NCBI RefSeq assembly: GCF_003544875.1
Contig: NZ_CP032093.1
Span: 2,542,001 to 2,606,000, forward strand
Reading direction: 5' to 3'
DNA length: 64,000 bases
Source: Vibrio alfacsensis
GTDB taxonomy: Bacteria > Pseudomonadota > Gammaproteobacteria > Enterobacterales > Vibrionaceae
Shown: positions 37,281-46,378 of the stretch, in pieces
How the letters are laid out: the number at the start of each line of letters is the position of its first letter
How positions within the stretch are numbered: the first letter of the stretch is position 1
Made by a program: the position numbers and the translations under genes
The notes under the pieces: generated by a model
What the model saw: only the letters and a program-made list of their open reading frames with translations
Databases searched by the model: none
What the model was told of the DNA's origin: nothing

Positions 37281-37308
37281 AAGCCTCCCGAAATGGGGGG
37301 CTTTTTTA
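37281..37308 (+). promoter_or_regulatory. pheA attenuator (intrinsic terminator)
   Basis: A stem AAGCCTCCC / GGGGGGCTT followed by T6, 15 bp before pheA. A competing antiterminator is available: the GGAGG at 37236-37240 just after pheL can pair with CCTCC of the terminator arm, and the pheL coding stretch TTTTTGACTT pairs with AAGTCAAAAA at 37263-37272. Confidence 0.88.
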
Positions 37309-37322
37309 TAAGGAAAGAATTG

Positions 37323-38501
37323 ATGACTGACCAACCTATTTCCCTAGAAGAAATTCGTTTACGTTTGAATGAACTTGATGACCAACTTCTTAGCTTATTA
37401 TCAGAACGCCGCAAGCTCAGTATTGAGGTCGCCAAAAGCAAAGTTCAAACATCAAAACCGGTTCGTGATGCTGTTCGTGAACAGCAGCTTCTAGTAAAAC
37501 TGATCACCAATGGCCGTGATAAATACGAACTCGACGCACAGTACATCACCAAACTTTTCCATACGATTATTGAAGATTCCGTTCTTCTACAACAAAGCTA
37601 CTTACAAAACCTTGTTAATCCTCAGCAAAGTCGAAAGCCATTAGCTCGTGTCGCTTTCCTAGGGGCAAAAGGCTCATATTCTCATCTCGCAAGCCGTGAA
37701 TATTTCAGTCGTAAAAACACCGAACTGATTGAACTCAACTGTGACCACTTCAAAGAAGTCACCCAAACGGTGGAGTCGGGTCATGCCGACTACGGCGTTC
37801 TGCCAATTGAAAACACCAGCTCAGGCTCTATCAATGAAGTCTACGACCTACTACAGCACACTACGCTATACATCGTTGGTGAGTTGACTCAACCAATCGA
37901 GCACTGCCTCGTGGCAACCAAAGACATTCGGCTTGAGAACATCAAAACGCTTTACTCACACCCTCAACCCCACCAGCAATGCAGCGAGTTTTTAAGCCGC
38001 ATGAAAGGAGTGAAGCTCGAGTCTTGCGCAAGTACTGCAGATGCGATGCAAAAAGTCCAAGAATTGAATCGAGATGATATTGCAGCCATTGGAAATGCGT
38101 CTAGTGGTAAGCTTTATGGACTGCAAGCCATACAAGGTAACATTGCAAACCAGACCGAAAACCATACGCGTTTTATCGTGGTTGCCCGTAAACCGGTAGA
38201 AGTGTCAACGCAAATTCCAGCCAAGACGACACTTATCATGTCGACTTCGCAAGAGGCAGGCTCGTTGGTTCAAACACTATTAGTGCTTCAGCGCTACGGC
38301 ATCAACATGACCAAGCTAGAATCACGTCCAATCATGGGTAACCCATGGGAGGAAATGTTCTATGTGGATCTCGAATCACACCTCGGTTCTACCGAAATGC
38401 AGCACGTTCTAGATGAGTTAACCAAGATCACTAAGCACTTGAAAGTACTGGGTTGTTACCCTAGTGAAAACATCAAACCAACCCAAGTAAAACTGAGTTA
38501 A
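37323..38501 (+). CDS. pheA: PheA, chorismate mutase / prephenate dehydratase
   Basis: A 392-aa bifunctional enzyme converting chorismate to phenylpyruvate. The chorismate mutase domain is residues 5-90 (EEIRLRLNELDDQLLSLLSERRKL), the dehydratase about 105-285 (FLGAKGSYSHLASREYF, PIENTSSGSI, NHTRFIVV), and a C-terminal ACT domain near 300-380 carries the ESRP motif for phenylalanine feedback. The ATG at 37323 is set by AAGGAAAG upstream and by the domain start. It is controlled by the pheL attenuator. Confidence 0.97.
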   Translation: MTDQPISLEEIRLRLNELDDQLLSLLSERRKLSIEVAKSKVQTSKPVRDAVREQQLLVKLITNGRDKYELDAQYITKLFHTIIEDSVLLQQSYLQNLVNPQQSRKPLARVAFLGAKGSYSHLASREYFSRKNTELIELNCDHFKEVTQTVESGHADYGVLPIENTSSGSINEVYDLLQHTTLYIVGELTQPIEHCLVATKDIRLENIKTLYSHPQPHQQCSEFLSRMKGVKLESCASTADAMQKVQELNRDDIAAIGNASSGKLYGLQAIQGNIANQTENHTRFIVVARKPVEVSTQIPAKTTLIMSTSQEAGSLVQTLLVLQRYGINMTKLESRPIMGNPWEEMFYVDLESHLGSTEMQHVLDELTKITKHLKVLGCYPSENIKPTQVKLS

Positions 38502-38561
38502 TTTACGGTGATCGGTAAAAAGGACAAACCAAGCAAAAAGAACATAGTAGGTAAAAAGATC

Positions 38562-39095
38562 ATGGCAACCCAAAAAGTCGCAATTGCTTCCTTAAACCCT
38601 GCAAAAATCAAAGCGGTAGAAAGTGCTTTTCAAAGCGCTTTTCCAGAGCAAAGCTTTGAGTTTGTTGGTGTCAGTGTACCTAGTGAAGTCGCTGATCAGC
38701 CGATGTCGAATGAGGACACTCACCTTGGCGCATTGAATCGAGTTCGCAATGCCAAAGCTAAAATGCCAAATGCTGACTTCTATGTAGGCTTGGAAGCTGG
38801 GATTGAGGAAAACGTTACTTTTGCTTGGATGGTGATAGAATCTGAAACTCATCGCGGAGAATCTCGATCTGCAAGCCTGATGTTGCCACCAGAAGTACTA
38901 CAGAAGCTTAAGCATGCCAATGAACTTGGGGATGTGATGGATGAGGTATTTGGCACCGACAACATCAAACAAAAAGGTGGGGCGATTAGCCTGCTGACTC
39001 AAAACCAACTGACGCGCAGTTCGGTGTATCATCAAGCTTTGATTTTAGCGTTGATTCCATTTACGAACCCAGAGCACTTCCCTGCCAACCTGTAA
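38562..39095 (+). CDS. yjjX: YjjX, inosine/xanthosine triphosphatase
   Basis: A 177-aa house-cleaning enzyme that hydrolyses ITP/XTP. It begins MATQKVAIASLNPAKIKAVESAF, and has YVGLEAGIEE and GAISLLTQNQLTRSSVY typical of the family. The ATG at 38562 is preferred; an in-frame ATG-less extension exists upstream that is lysine-rich and not family-like. It follows pheA by 60 bp and converges on trpR, its usual neighbour. Confidence 0.92.
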   Translation: MATQKVAIASLNPAKIKAVESAFQSAFPEQSFEFVGVSVPSEVADQPMSNEDTHLGALNRVRNAKAKMPNADFYVGLEAGIEENVTFAWMVIESETHRGESRSASLMLPPEVLQKLKHANELGDVMDEVFGTDNIKQKGGAISLLTQNQLTRSSVYHQALILALIPFTNPEHFPANL

Positions 39096-39116
39096 CGAAA
39101 CTAAAAAGAAAGTATT

Positions 39117-39142
39117 AAAAGGGCGGAAAACTCCGCCCTTTC
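39117..39142. terminator. Bidirectional terminator between yjjX and trpR
   Basis: A stem AAAGGGCGGA / TCCGCCCTTT with loop AAAC, with A and T runs on both flanks. Confidence 0.9.
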
Positions 39143-39176
39143 TGCTGTCTGTAACTCAGAAAGTTCGACTCAAAAA

Positions 39177-39479
39177 TTATTGAGCGCCCTGCTCTAATAA
39201 TGTCTTGAGTTTGTCTTTGTCGTCATCGGACTTCGACTTTAACTCATTCGAACCACGAGTGATGGTAGCAATCCCCACTCCAAGCATTTGACTGATTTGA
39301 CGCTGAGAAAGCTCACCCTTTAGCAATTCACTAAGAATATTCACGCGTGCAATTAATGATTCTCTTTCATCCGGCGTCATTAGCATGGTCAACAACATCT
39401 CATGCTGATGATCGTTGGCACTAGAACGGATTAATTCGACAATCTGTTGCCAGTCTTTGTACTCTGGTTCGTGTGACAT
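39177..39479 (-). CDS. trpR: TrpR, tryptophan repressor
   Basis: A 100-aa helical repressor that uses tryptophan as co-repressor. The HTH LSQRQISQMLGVGIATITRGSNEL is nearly the same as in E. coli TrpR. The ATG at 39479 follows GAGGT; the codon before it (TTG) is not needed. It lies 13 bp after slt, and the order ettA / slt-trpR / yjjX is the classical one. Confidence 0.96.
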   Translation of the reverse strand: MSHEPEYKDWQQIVELIRSSANDHQHEMLLTMLMTPDERESLIARVNILSELLKGELSQRQISQMLGVGIATITRGSNELKSKSDDDKDKLKTLLEQGAQ

Positions 39480-39492
39480 CAAGTTACCTCTT

Positions 39493-41430
39493 TCAATACT
39501 TGGTATTGATCTCTTGTTGGGTCAGAAACGAACCATCGACGCCCAAAAGATCACGGTAGTAGGTTTCAAACATCAAAATGTTTTGTACATAACCCCGCGT
39601 CTCTTTAAATGGAATGGCCTCAATAAAGGAATAAGCATCCACTTTTCCTTGCGTTCGCTCTCGCCATGTTTTTACTCTGTTTGGTCCTGCATTATAAGCA
39701 GCAAGCGCAAAAATACGATTATTATCGTAATCTTCCATCAAACCTTGCAGATAGTGACTTCCAATTTCTATGTTCTTACCCACATTATAGAGTTCTTCGG
39801 TACCTTGATATTTCAGCTTGTATTTACGCGCAGTATATTTCGCCGTTGCAGGCATGATTTGCATAAGGCCTCTCGCCCCTACGGGTGAACGCGCTTCTGA
39901 ATCTAACGCACTTTCTTGTCTTGCTAACGACATCATCGTGATTGGATCAATATCATGTTTCTCCGCATAGAAGTTAAACCACCAACGGTGCGCTATTGGG
40001 AATCGCAGTGGAATATTGTCCCACATTTTAGCTTGAATACTCGCCGTTACCGTCAGATTGTGCCAACGCTTTGAAGAAGCATAAGCGGCCAACATAGCTT
40101 TTTCTTCTTTTGACACGCGTCTTAGTAAATGCGCCCACTCACTTTTAGCTGCGGCAATTTTGTCCGTTTCGATCAACTCCTCAATACGTCCTAACGACCG
40201 TTGATAGGGTTGGATAACGTTCTTATCTAACTTAAGAGTACTGGATGGGTATTTTATGGATTGACCAATTGCATTTGCCGCAGCCACGCTGTAAAAATTC
40301 CGCTCACCAACCAATTTAGCGAGGCGTTGTTTACCCGTAACCTCATCCCCCAAAGCTATCTCGCTTCGTCCTTGCCAATATTGCCATTTCAATGATGCTT
40401 GATGCTTATCATCGAGCACTTCGATCCACTTCTGTACACCACGCCAATCCCCATTTTGAATCGACAGACGAATACGGCTTTCAACTAATGGTAAATGTTG
40501 GCTCGTTTTGATTTTGTCATCACGCCATTTCGCCAATGAATCAGACTCGGTACGAATCAAACGAATTGCGATGTAATCGGCCAGTGCTTGTGCTTTCTCA
40601 GGGGAAAACTTCTGACCTTTCACAACATCAGCGTAAGCTTCTTGCGCCCTTTTGGTATCCTTACGCGCTAATTTTTCTAACGCGTATTCACTCTGAGCAC
40701 GGTTGAATTCATTCGCTGGTTGCTTCTTGGCAAATGCAGCGACCGTTTCTGGCTTATCGAACAGCGCTTTCATTGCCTTGGCCTGCTGTTTCGCTTTAGC
40801 TGATTCGGGTAATTTCTGCAGATAACTCATCAAACCGCCGTTACGCGCATCAAACGCCAGCAACATTCGTTGAAGAATCAATTCGTCAGTGCGTTCACCC
40901 GCTTTGTCCCACGCGGAAAACAACGGGTCACATTCGTCAGCAATGCTCTTGCCACGTAACCACATGTGCTCAGCCCCTTTAAAGGCCGCAACTTGTTTCC
41001 CTTGTTCTAGCTGAGCGGCATAAAAGATACATTGATAACGCTCACCACTTGGTTCCACTTTCTGGAACTCTGTAATGGTTTCCCAGTCTTTTTGACGATA
41101 GAGATTATTTAAGTAAGGAGCGCGAATCCGGCGAGAGAATGGAAACGCGTCATGCTCACTGATAAATTTATCAACTTGTTGTGGTGATTTACTCGAGAGT
41201 TGCCTCAGAAATACCCGATAGTCCACATAAGGCGTCAGTGGGTAATTGGCGATTTGAGATCGAATGGATAAATAACCATCGATATCATTCTTATCTAATA
41301 GGCTTTGTGCTTGCTCATACACTTGGCGTTGTTTTTCCAAACTTGGCGCAGCATTCGTTGTCACGCTAACCGCACACAAAGCGGCTGCATAACATACTTT
41401 CTTAGCCAATTCAGGGACGTTGAATTTCAT
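39493..41430 (-). CDS. slt: Slt70-type soluble lytic murein transglycosylase
   Basis: A periplasmic enzyme of about 645 aa that cleaves glycan strands to 1,6-anhydro-MurNAc products. It has a signal peptide (ELAKKVCYAAALCAVSVTTNA), a long alpha-superhelical U domain, and a C-terminal lysozyme-like domain with catalytic Glu in SLARQESALDSEARSPVGA, GLMQIMPATA and AAYNAGPNRV. The ATG at 41430 gives better spacing from GAGGA than the ATG at 41439, which is nearly on top of it; the choice is uncertain. Released anhydromuropeptides feed nagZ and anmK downstream in this window. Confidence 0.95.
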   Translation of the reverse strand: MKFNVPELAKKVCYAAALCAVSVTTNAAPSLEKQRQVYEQAQSLLDKNDIDGYLSIRSQIANYPLTPYVDYRVFLRQLSSKSPQQVDKFISEHDAFPFSRRIRAPYLNNLYRQKDWETITEFQKVEPSGERYQCIFYAAQLEQGKQVAAFKGAEHMWLRGKSIADECDPLFSAWDKAGERTDELILQRMLLAFDARNGGLMSYLQKLPESAKAKQQAKAMKALFDKPETVAAFAKKQPANEFNRAQSEYALEKLARKDTKRAQEAYADVVKGQKFSPEKAQALADYIAIRLIRTESDSLAKWRDDKIKTSQHLPLVESRIRLSIQNGDWRGVQKWIEVLDDKHQASLKWQYWQGRSEIALGDEVTGKQRLAKLVGERNFYSVAAANAIGQSIKYPSSTLKLDKNVIQPYQRSLGRIEELIETDKIAAAKSEWAHLLRRVSKEEKAMLAAYASSKRWHNLTVTASIQAKMWDNIPLRFPIAHRWWFNFYAEKHDIDPITMMSLARQESALDSEARSPVGARGLMQIMPATAKYTARKYKLKYQGTEELYNVGKNIEIGSHYLQGLMEDYDNNRIFALAAYNAGPNRVKTWRERTQGKVDAYSFIEAIPFKETRGYVQNILMFETYYRDLLGVDGSFLTQQEINTKY

Positions 41431-41439
41431 GTGCGTCAT

Positions 41440-41822
41440 TTTCCTCAGACGTTATTTTATATCTCTATTACAGGCTTTACTAAAAAGGCGGTGTAAGCCA
41501 GATAGATAATTCCTTATATGCATCTATTTACATCGTATCTGCCTCTGATTGTAAAGCGACTTGATGTAATAAATGTTGTACTCGTAAAACTTTAGAGCCC
41601 TTAAACTCAAATAGATTCCCATCAATTCAACCATCAAAATGAACGATTGGCTTTGATTTAAAGGCGAACAAGAAAAGTGTATACCCTAACGTTGTGAGTT
41701 TCCGGTCAGCAATGAATAAGAAATCACACTCGGTAGGAATTTCTTGCAATGCGGTAACAAAACTCAGGGAGTTGGTATAAAATGGTGGCTTTGATTGACA
41801 GTTAATTTAGGAACGATCGGCA
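41440..41822. other. Divergent slt/ettA intergenic region
   Basis: There is no supported gene in 383 bp. A possible ettA -10 (TATAAA) lies at 41776-41781, and an AGGAAC ribosome binding site precedes ettA. Nothing else is recognised. Confidence 0.5.
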
Positions 41823-43490
41823 ATGGCTGAATACGTATATACCATGTCGCGGGTGAGCAAAATCGTGCCACCTAAGCGTCAAATTCTTAAAGACATCTCT
41901 CTAAGCTTTTTCCCTGGAGCAAAAATCGGTGTTCTAGGTCTGAACGGCGCAGGTAAATCAACGCTGCTACGAATCATGGCGGGTATCGACACTGATATCG
42001 ATGGTGAAGCACGCCCACAACCAGGTCTTAACGTCGGTTACCTTCCACAAGAACCGGTTCTCGATGAGTCTAAAACGGTTCGTGAAGTGGTTGAAGAAGC
42101 CGTTGCGGATGTTGCTGGCGCACTTAAGCGTTTAGATGCGGTATATGCGGCATACGCTGAGCCTGACGCTGACTTCGATGCTCTTGCAAAAGAGCAAGGC
42201 GAGCTAGAAGCGCTGATCCAAGTAAAAGATGGCCACAATCTAGACAACGCGCTAGAGCGCGCGGCTGATGCTCTTCGTCTTCCTGAATGGGATCAAAAAA
42301 TCGCGAACCTTTCAGGTGGTGAACGTCGCCGTGTAGCAATCTGTCGTCTTCTTCTAGAAAAGCCAGATATGCTACTACTCGACGAACCAACCAACCACTT
42401 GGATGCGGAATCTGTTGCATGGCTAGAGCGCTTCTTGGTGGACTACACTGGTACTGTCGTTGCGATTACCCACGACCGTTACTTCCTAGATAACGCAGCA
42501 GGTTGGATCCTAGAACTTGACCGTGGTGAGGGTATTCCATGGGAAGGTAACTACACCTCATGGCTAGAGCAAAAAGATGCGCGTCTACAACAAGAAGCGT
42601 CTCAAGAAAAAGCTCGTCAGAAAACTATCGAGAAAGAACTTGAGTGGGTTCGTCAAAACCCTAAAGGTCGCCAAGCAAAATCTAAAGCTCGTATGGCACG
42701 CTTTGAAGAGCTGCAAAATACTGAGCACCAGAAACGTAACGAAACCAACGAGCTGTTCATCCCGCCAGGTGAGCGTTTAGGTGATAAAGTTATCGAAGTG
42801 AAGAACCTAACTAAGTCATTCGACGGCCGCGTTCTTATTGATGGCCTATCATTCAACATGCCTAAAGGTGCGATCGTGGGTATCATCGGTGCCAACGGTG
42901 CGGGTAAGTCTACGCTATTCAAGATGCTAAGTGGCACTGAGCAACCAGATTCAGGTACGATTGAACTGGGTGAAACAGTGAAACTGGCGTCTGTTGAGCA
43001 GTTCCGTGACTCAATGAACGACAAAAACACCGTATTCCAAGAGATTTCTGAAGGCGCTGACATCATCAAGATCAACAACTTCGAAATCCCAGCTCGTGCT
43101 TACTGTTCACGTTTCAACTTCAAAGGCTCAGATCAACAGAAGATCATCGGTGAGCTATCTGGTGGTGAGCGTAACCGTGTGCACCTTGCTAAACTGCTTA
43201 AAGCTGGCGGTAACGTACTGTTACTCGATGAGCCAACCAACGACCTTGACGTTGAAACACTGCGTGCACTAGAAGAAGCTCTACTAGAATTCCCTGGCTG
43301 TGCAATGGTTATCTCGCATGACCGCTGGTTCCTAGACCGAATTGCTACGCACATCATCGACTACCGCGATGAAGGTCAAGTTAACTTCTACGAAGGTAAC
43401 TACAACGAGTACATGGAATGGCTGAAGAAGACCCTTGGTCCTGAAGCCGCTGAACCACACCGCATCAAATACAAGCGCGTATCGAAGTAA
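41823..43490 (+). CDS. ettA: EttA, energy-dependent translational throttle ABC-F ATPase
   Basis: A 555-aa cytoplasmic ABC-F protein that binds the ribosomal E site and gates entry into elongation according to ATP/ADP. Two ATPase domains are present: Walker A GLNGAGKST (about residue 40) and GANGAGKST (about 360), signatures LSGGERRRVAICRLL and LSGGERNRVHLAKLL, and DEPTNHLD / DEPTNDLD. A linker rich in basic residues lies near 240-300. Codon use is highly biased, indicating high expression. Confidence 0.97.
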   Translation: MAEYVYTMSRVSKIVPPKRQILKDISLSFFPGAKIGVLGLNGAGKSTLLRIMAGIDTDIDGEARPQPGLNVGYLPQEPVLDESKTVREVVEEAVADVAGALKRLDAVYAAYAEPDADFDALAKEQGELEALIQVKDGHNLDNALERAADALRLPEWDQKIANLSGGERRRVAICRLLLEKPDMLLLDEPTNHLDAESVAWLERFLVDYTGTVVAITHDRYFLDNAAGWILELDRGEGIPWEGNYTSWLEQKDARLQQEASQEKARQKTIEKELEWVRQNPKGRQAKSKARMARFEELQNTEHQKRNETNELFIPPGERLGDKVIEVKNLTKSFDGRVLIDGLSFNMPKGAIVGIIGANGAGKSTLFKMLSGTEQPDSGTIELGETVKLASVEQFRDSMNDKNTVFQEISEGADIIKINNFEIPARAYCSRFNFKGSDQQKIIGELSGGERNRVHLAKLLKAGGNVLLLDEPTNDLDVETLRALEEALLEFPGCAMVISHDRWFLDRIATHIIDYRDEGQVNFYEGNYNEYMEWLKKTLGPEAAEPHRIKYKRVSK

Positions 43491-43551
43491 TATCGTTTAT
43501 ACGACAGGTGTGCGGTATATCACCTTACACTTACCTGTGCTTGTAATTCGT

Positions 43552-43582
43552 ACAAAGGTCGCTATCATAGCGACCTTTGTTG
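43552..43582 (+). terminator. Probable ettA terminator
   Basis: A perfect 13-bp stem ACAAAGGTCGCTA / TAGCGACCTTTGT with a three-base loop, 60 bp after ettA. The T tract is weak (TGTTGTAT), so termination is probable, not certain. Confidence 0.6.
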
Positions 43583-43745
43583 TATATGTTGCATAAATGA
43601 CTCAGATTGATATTTTTCAATATCAAATTTGACCTTTCGCGAACGTTACCTTGTGCTTCCTCGACATTTTCAGAACAATAATTGAACAATTTTTATTCTG
43701 TTTGATATAGTCTTCAGCTTCTTTGATGACTTATGAGAAAGCTCT

Positions 43746-44114
43746 ATGACAGAGAAACGACGCTTTTCACGTATTATCTATCAAGTTCCTGCTCTCATAG
43801 AGCAAAATGACTTAGCTCTAGAGGCGACGATTCAAGACCTTTCATTGCACGGCTTACTGCTAAAAGTGACAAAGGTAACTGAACTTGATACGTCTCATCC
43901 GGTAGGTATTCGTTTCTCATTTATTCAATCTGAACAAGTAATTCAACTAATTGCTAGTATCGTTTCAATAAATAGTCATGAAGTTCGATTAAAGATTATC
44001 AACATAGACATCAATAGTATTAGCCAATTAAAACGATTTATAGAATTGAATATAGGCAATAACGAGCTCCTGAATCGAGAGTTAGAGCATCTTTCAGATT
44101 TAGGGAAACAATAA
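43746..44114 (+). CDS. PilZ domain protein (c-di-GMP binding)
   Basis: A 122-aa single-domain PilZ protein. Both c-di-GMP contact motifs are present: RRFSR at residues 4-8 (RxxxR) and DLSLHG near 32-37 (D/NxSxxG). Single PilZ domains act as c-di-GMP effectors for motility, biofilm or envelope functions. The partner is unknown; the M23 peptidase gene follows after 26 bp, which could make them one unit. Confidence 0.88.
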   Translation: MTEKRRFSRIIYQVPALIEQNDLALEATIQDLSLHGLLLKVTKVTELDTSHPVGIRFSFIQSEQVIQLIASIVSINSHEVRLKIINIDINSISQLKRFIELNIGNNELLNRELEHLSDLGKQ

Positions 44115-44140
44115 AAATTGAATGCCTAGTAACAATAACC

Positions 44141-45364
44141 ATGTCTAAACAAAATACCACGCAAACCCCAACCACAGACGGGCGTAAGCAATTTAAATTG
44201 GGTCGCCTTTCGACCCTTACAATTTGTGTCTCTTTCATTGCATTACCTGCCGTTATTGGTGGGGCTTGGCATATGAACCAACAGCAAGTTCAAAATGTAG
44301 AAACACTCAATCAAGCAATAGCAAAACTTGAAAGCGAAAAAGCACAAATCACTGCGCTGTATGAGGAACAATTGGATACCAACCACACGCTTTCTCAATC
44401 TCTCACTGACAAGAACAATCAAATTCAATTACTTGGGAAGCGAGTTTTTGATGTGGAATCCGTTCTAGGTTTAGCTGATGAAGAATTGGCAAGCGAAGAA
44501 AGTAACCTCGCATTGGAAGAACGCATTGATGCCGCAGCGATAGATTCAGCGGTTCGTGCGACCATGTTCCGATTAATTCCAAACGATAGCCCGATGACTT
44601 ACCAACGAATTTCATCTTCCTATGGCAGTCGTGTCAATCCAATATCAGGGAAGCGCCATGTCCATACTGGTATTGACCTCACCTGTAAACGTGGTGAACA
44701 GATCCTTGCTCCTGCGGATGGCGTAATCGAGACCGTTCGTCCTAGCAACAAAGGTTATGGTAACTATTTAACTCTGCGTCATTCATTCGGATTTTCAAGC
44801 TCTTACGCACATCTGAGCAAGTTTAACGTTAAGAGTGGACAGTTTGTTAGTAAAGGGGATGTGATCGCACAATGTGGTAACTCTGGAAATTCAACTGGTC
44901 CACACCTTCACTATGAAGTCCGTTTTTTAGGGCGAGCTCTAAATCCTCAATATTTGATGGATTGGACGCCAGAAAACTTTAACTACGTGTTTGAAAAAGA
45001 AAAGAAAGTGAAATGGGGTCCATTGGTACAGTTGATTGATAATGTCGTTCGTCTGCAAATCAACCTAACCAATTCACCTTACCGTGATACCAGCATCAGC
45101 ACAGTATCCAGCGAAGAGAAGACCGAAACGCGACCAACTGAGTCCGCTCTTTGGTGCTTTTTACTAAACCTCACACATAAAAAAGAGCAGCGAATAAGCT
45201 GCTCTTTTTACATTCAAAATCTGTTCTTATCCACGATGGATATTGTCATTTGCCTGTTTGAGCAAGTTCTGACTTTCGTTCATGAATTGCTGCGAGTAAT
45301 CACCAAACCAGTCACTCACTTGTTCGAAACTTTCGACAAACTCAGCCTTATCTTGACTGTCTAA
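44141..45364 (+). CDS. M23 family peptidase (LytM domain), probably with a lost normal stop
   Basis: An inner-membrane anchored peptidase: an N-terminal transmembrane helix ([20 protein letters not shown]), a coiled coil (residues 45-100), and a LytM/M23 domain with zinc ligands in RHVHTGIDL and HLHYEVRF, so probably catalytic. As read it is 407 aa, but the last 60 codons run through the terminator at 45181-45209 and 138 bp into antisense tyrA, and do not look like a protein domain. Adding one T to the T5 run at 45158-45162 would end the gene at a TAA at 45178-45180 (about 346 aa), just before the terminator. Confidence 0.8.
   Translation: MSKQNTTQTPTTDGRKQFKLGRLSTLTICVSFIALPAVIGGAWHMNQQQVQNVETLNQAIAKLESEKAQITALYEEQLDTNHTLSQSLTDKNNQIQLLGKRVFDVESVLGLADEELASEESNLALEERIDAAAIDSAVRATMFRLIPNDSPMTYQRISSSYGSRVNPISGKRHVHTGIDLTCKRGEQILAPADGVIETVRPSNKGYGNYLTLRHSFGFSSSYAHLSKFNVKSGQFVSKGDVIAQCGNSGNSTGPHLHYEVRFLGRALNPQYLMDWTPENFNYVFEKEKKVKWGPLVQLIDNVVRLQINLTNSPYRDTSISTVSSEEKTETRPTESALWCFLLNLTHKKEQRISCSFYIQNLFLSTMDIVICLFEQVLTFVHELLRVITKPVTHLFETFDKLSLILTV
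45181..45209. terminator. Bidirectional terminator between the M23 gene and tyrA
   Basis: A stem AAAAGAGCAGC / GCTGCTCTTTT with loop GAATAA and T runs on both strands. It lies inside the extended M23 reading frame. Confidence 0.88.
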
Positions 45365-46354
45365 AACAGACAAAGCTTCACCAAAGCGTTGGTGGAAACG
45401 CTTAATCATGTCGATGTTCTCTTGCGATGAAAGAATGATATCACCGTAAAGATTGGGATCCTGACCGAACAGACGCCCTACCATTGCTAGCTCCAAACGA
45501 TAAATCGGCGAGCTCAGTTTTAGCAGTTGTTCGATGTTCGGATTCTCTTTGCTTAGGTGCATGCCGTAAGCAAAGGAAGTGAAGTGACGCAGCGCCTGAA
45601 TCAAAGTCATACCATGATCGTGCTCTTGCGCATCGATTTGGCACAAGCTTGCGCCCCAAATTCCAAACTGTTGCAGTAGCCATTGGTATTGCTCGCTACC
45701 ACGACCGTCACAGTACACAATCACCTGCTTAGCTAGGCTCGGTACATCTGGGCCAAACATTGGGTGCAAACCAACAACCGGACCTTGGTGCACATTCAAC
45801 ATTGCTTGCAGCGGCTTAGACTTGATAGAAGTCAGGTCACACAGAATGCAGTCTTTTGGCAGGTTACCAAGTTTTTCAATCACACCTTCTGTTAGGTGAA
45901 TCGGCACAGTAACCACTACCAGACCCGCATCTTTTAGAATGTCATCAGCATGATCCCAGTCTTTGCTGCCCAGCACTTTGACTTGGTAGCCAGATAGTTT
46001 GAACATTCGGCCAAACAGACCACCTAATTGACCATTACCACCAATAATGACCACAGAGCGCAATTCTGGGTTCAAACACTTAAAACCGGAATCTTTCTCG
46101 CTGGCATAAGACTCACGCATTGTTCGACGAAGAATGTCTTCAATCAGCTGTGGAGGGATCCCCATCTTTTCAGCTTCAGCTCGTCGTGATGCCAGCATTG
46201 CTGCTTCACGATCTGGGGCATAAATTGGCAAACCGTGTTCGCTTTTTACTTCACCCACTTTCTCTACTAGCGCTAAACGCTGAGCGAGTAGCTCTAGCAT
46301 TTGCTTGTCGACTGCATCAATCTGATCGCGTAATGCGTTAAGTTCAACTGCCAT
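45227..46354 (-). CDS. tyrA: TyrA, chorismate mutase / prephenate dehydrogenase
   Basis: A 375-aa bifunctional enzyme for tyrosine synthesis. The chorismate mutase domain is residues 1-85 ([31 protein letters not shown]), the NAD-dependent dehydrogenase from about 100 ([18 protein letters not shown], the Rossmann glycine loop; HPMFGPDV). It follows aroF by 24 bp, the classical aroF-tyrA operon under TyrR control. Confidence 0.97.
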   Translation of the reverse strand: MAVELNALRDQIDAVDKQMLELLAQRLALVEKVGEVKSEHGLPIYAPDREAAMLASRRAEAEKMGIPPQLIEDILRRTMRESYASEKDSGFKCLNPELRSVVIIGGNGQLGGLFGRMFKLSGYQVKVLGSKDWDHADDILKDAGLVVVTVPIHLTEGVIEKLGNLPKDCILCDLTSIKSKPLQAMLNVHQGPVVGLHPMFGPDVPSLAKQVIVYCDGRGSEQYQWLLQQFGIWGASLCQIDAQEHDHGMTLIQALRHFTSFAYGMHLSKENPNIEQLLKLSSPIYRLELAMVGRLFGQDPNLYGDIILSSQENIDMIKRFHQRFGEALSVLDSQDKAEFVESFEQVSDWFGDYSQQFMNESQNLLKQANDNIHRG

Positions 46355-46378
46355 TGATGTTCCTTAAATCCCGTGTTG

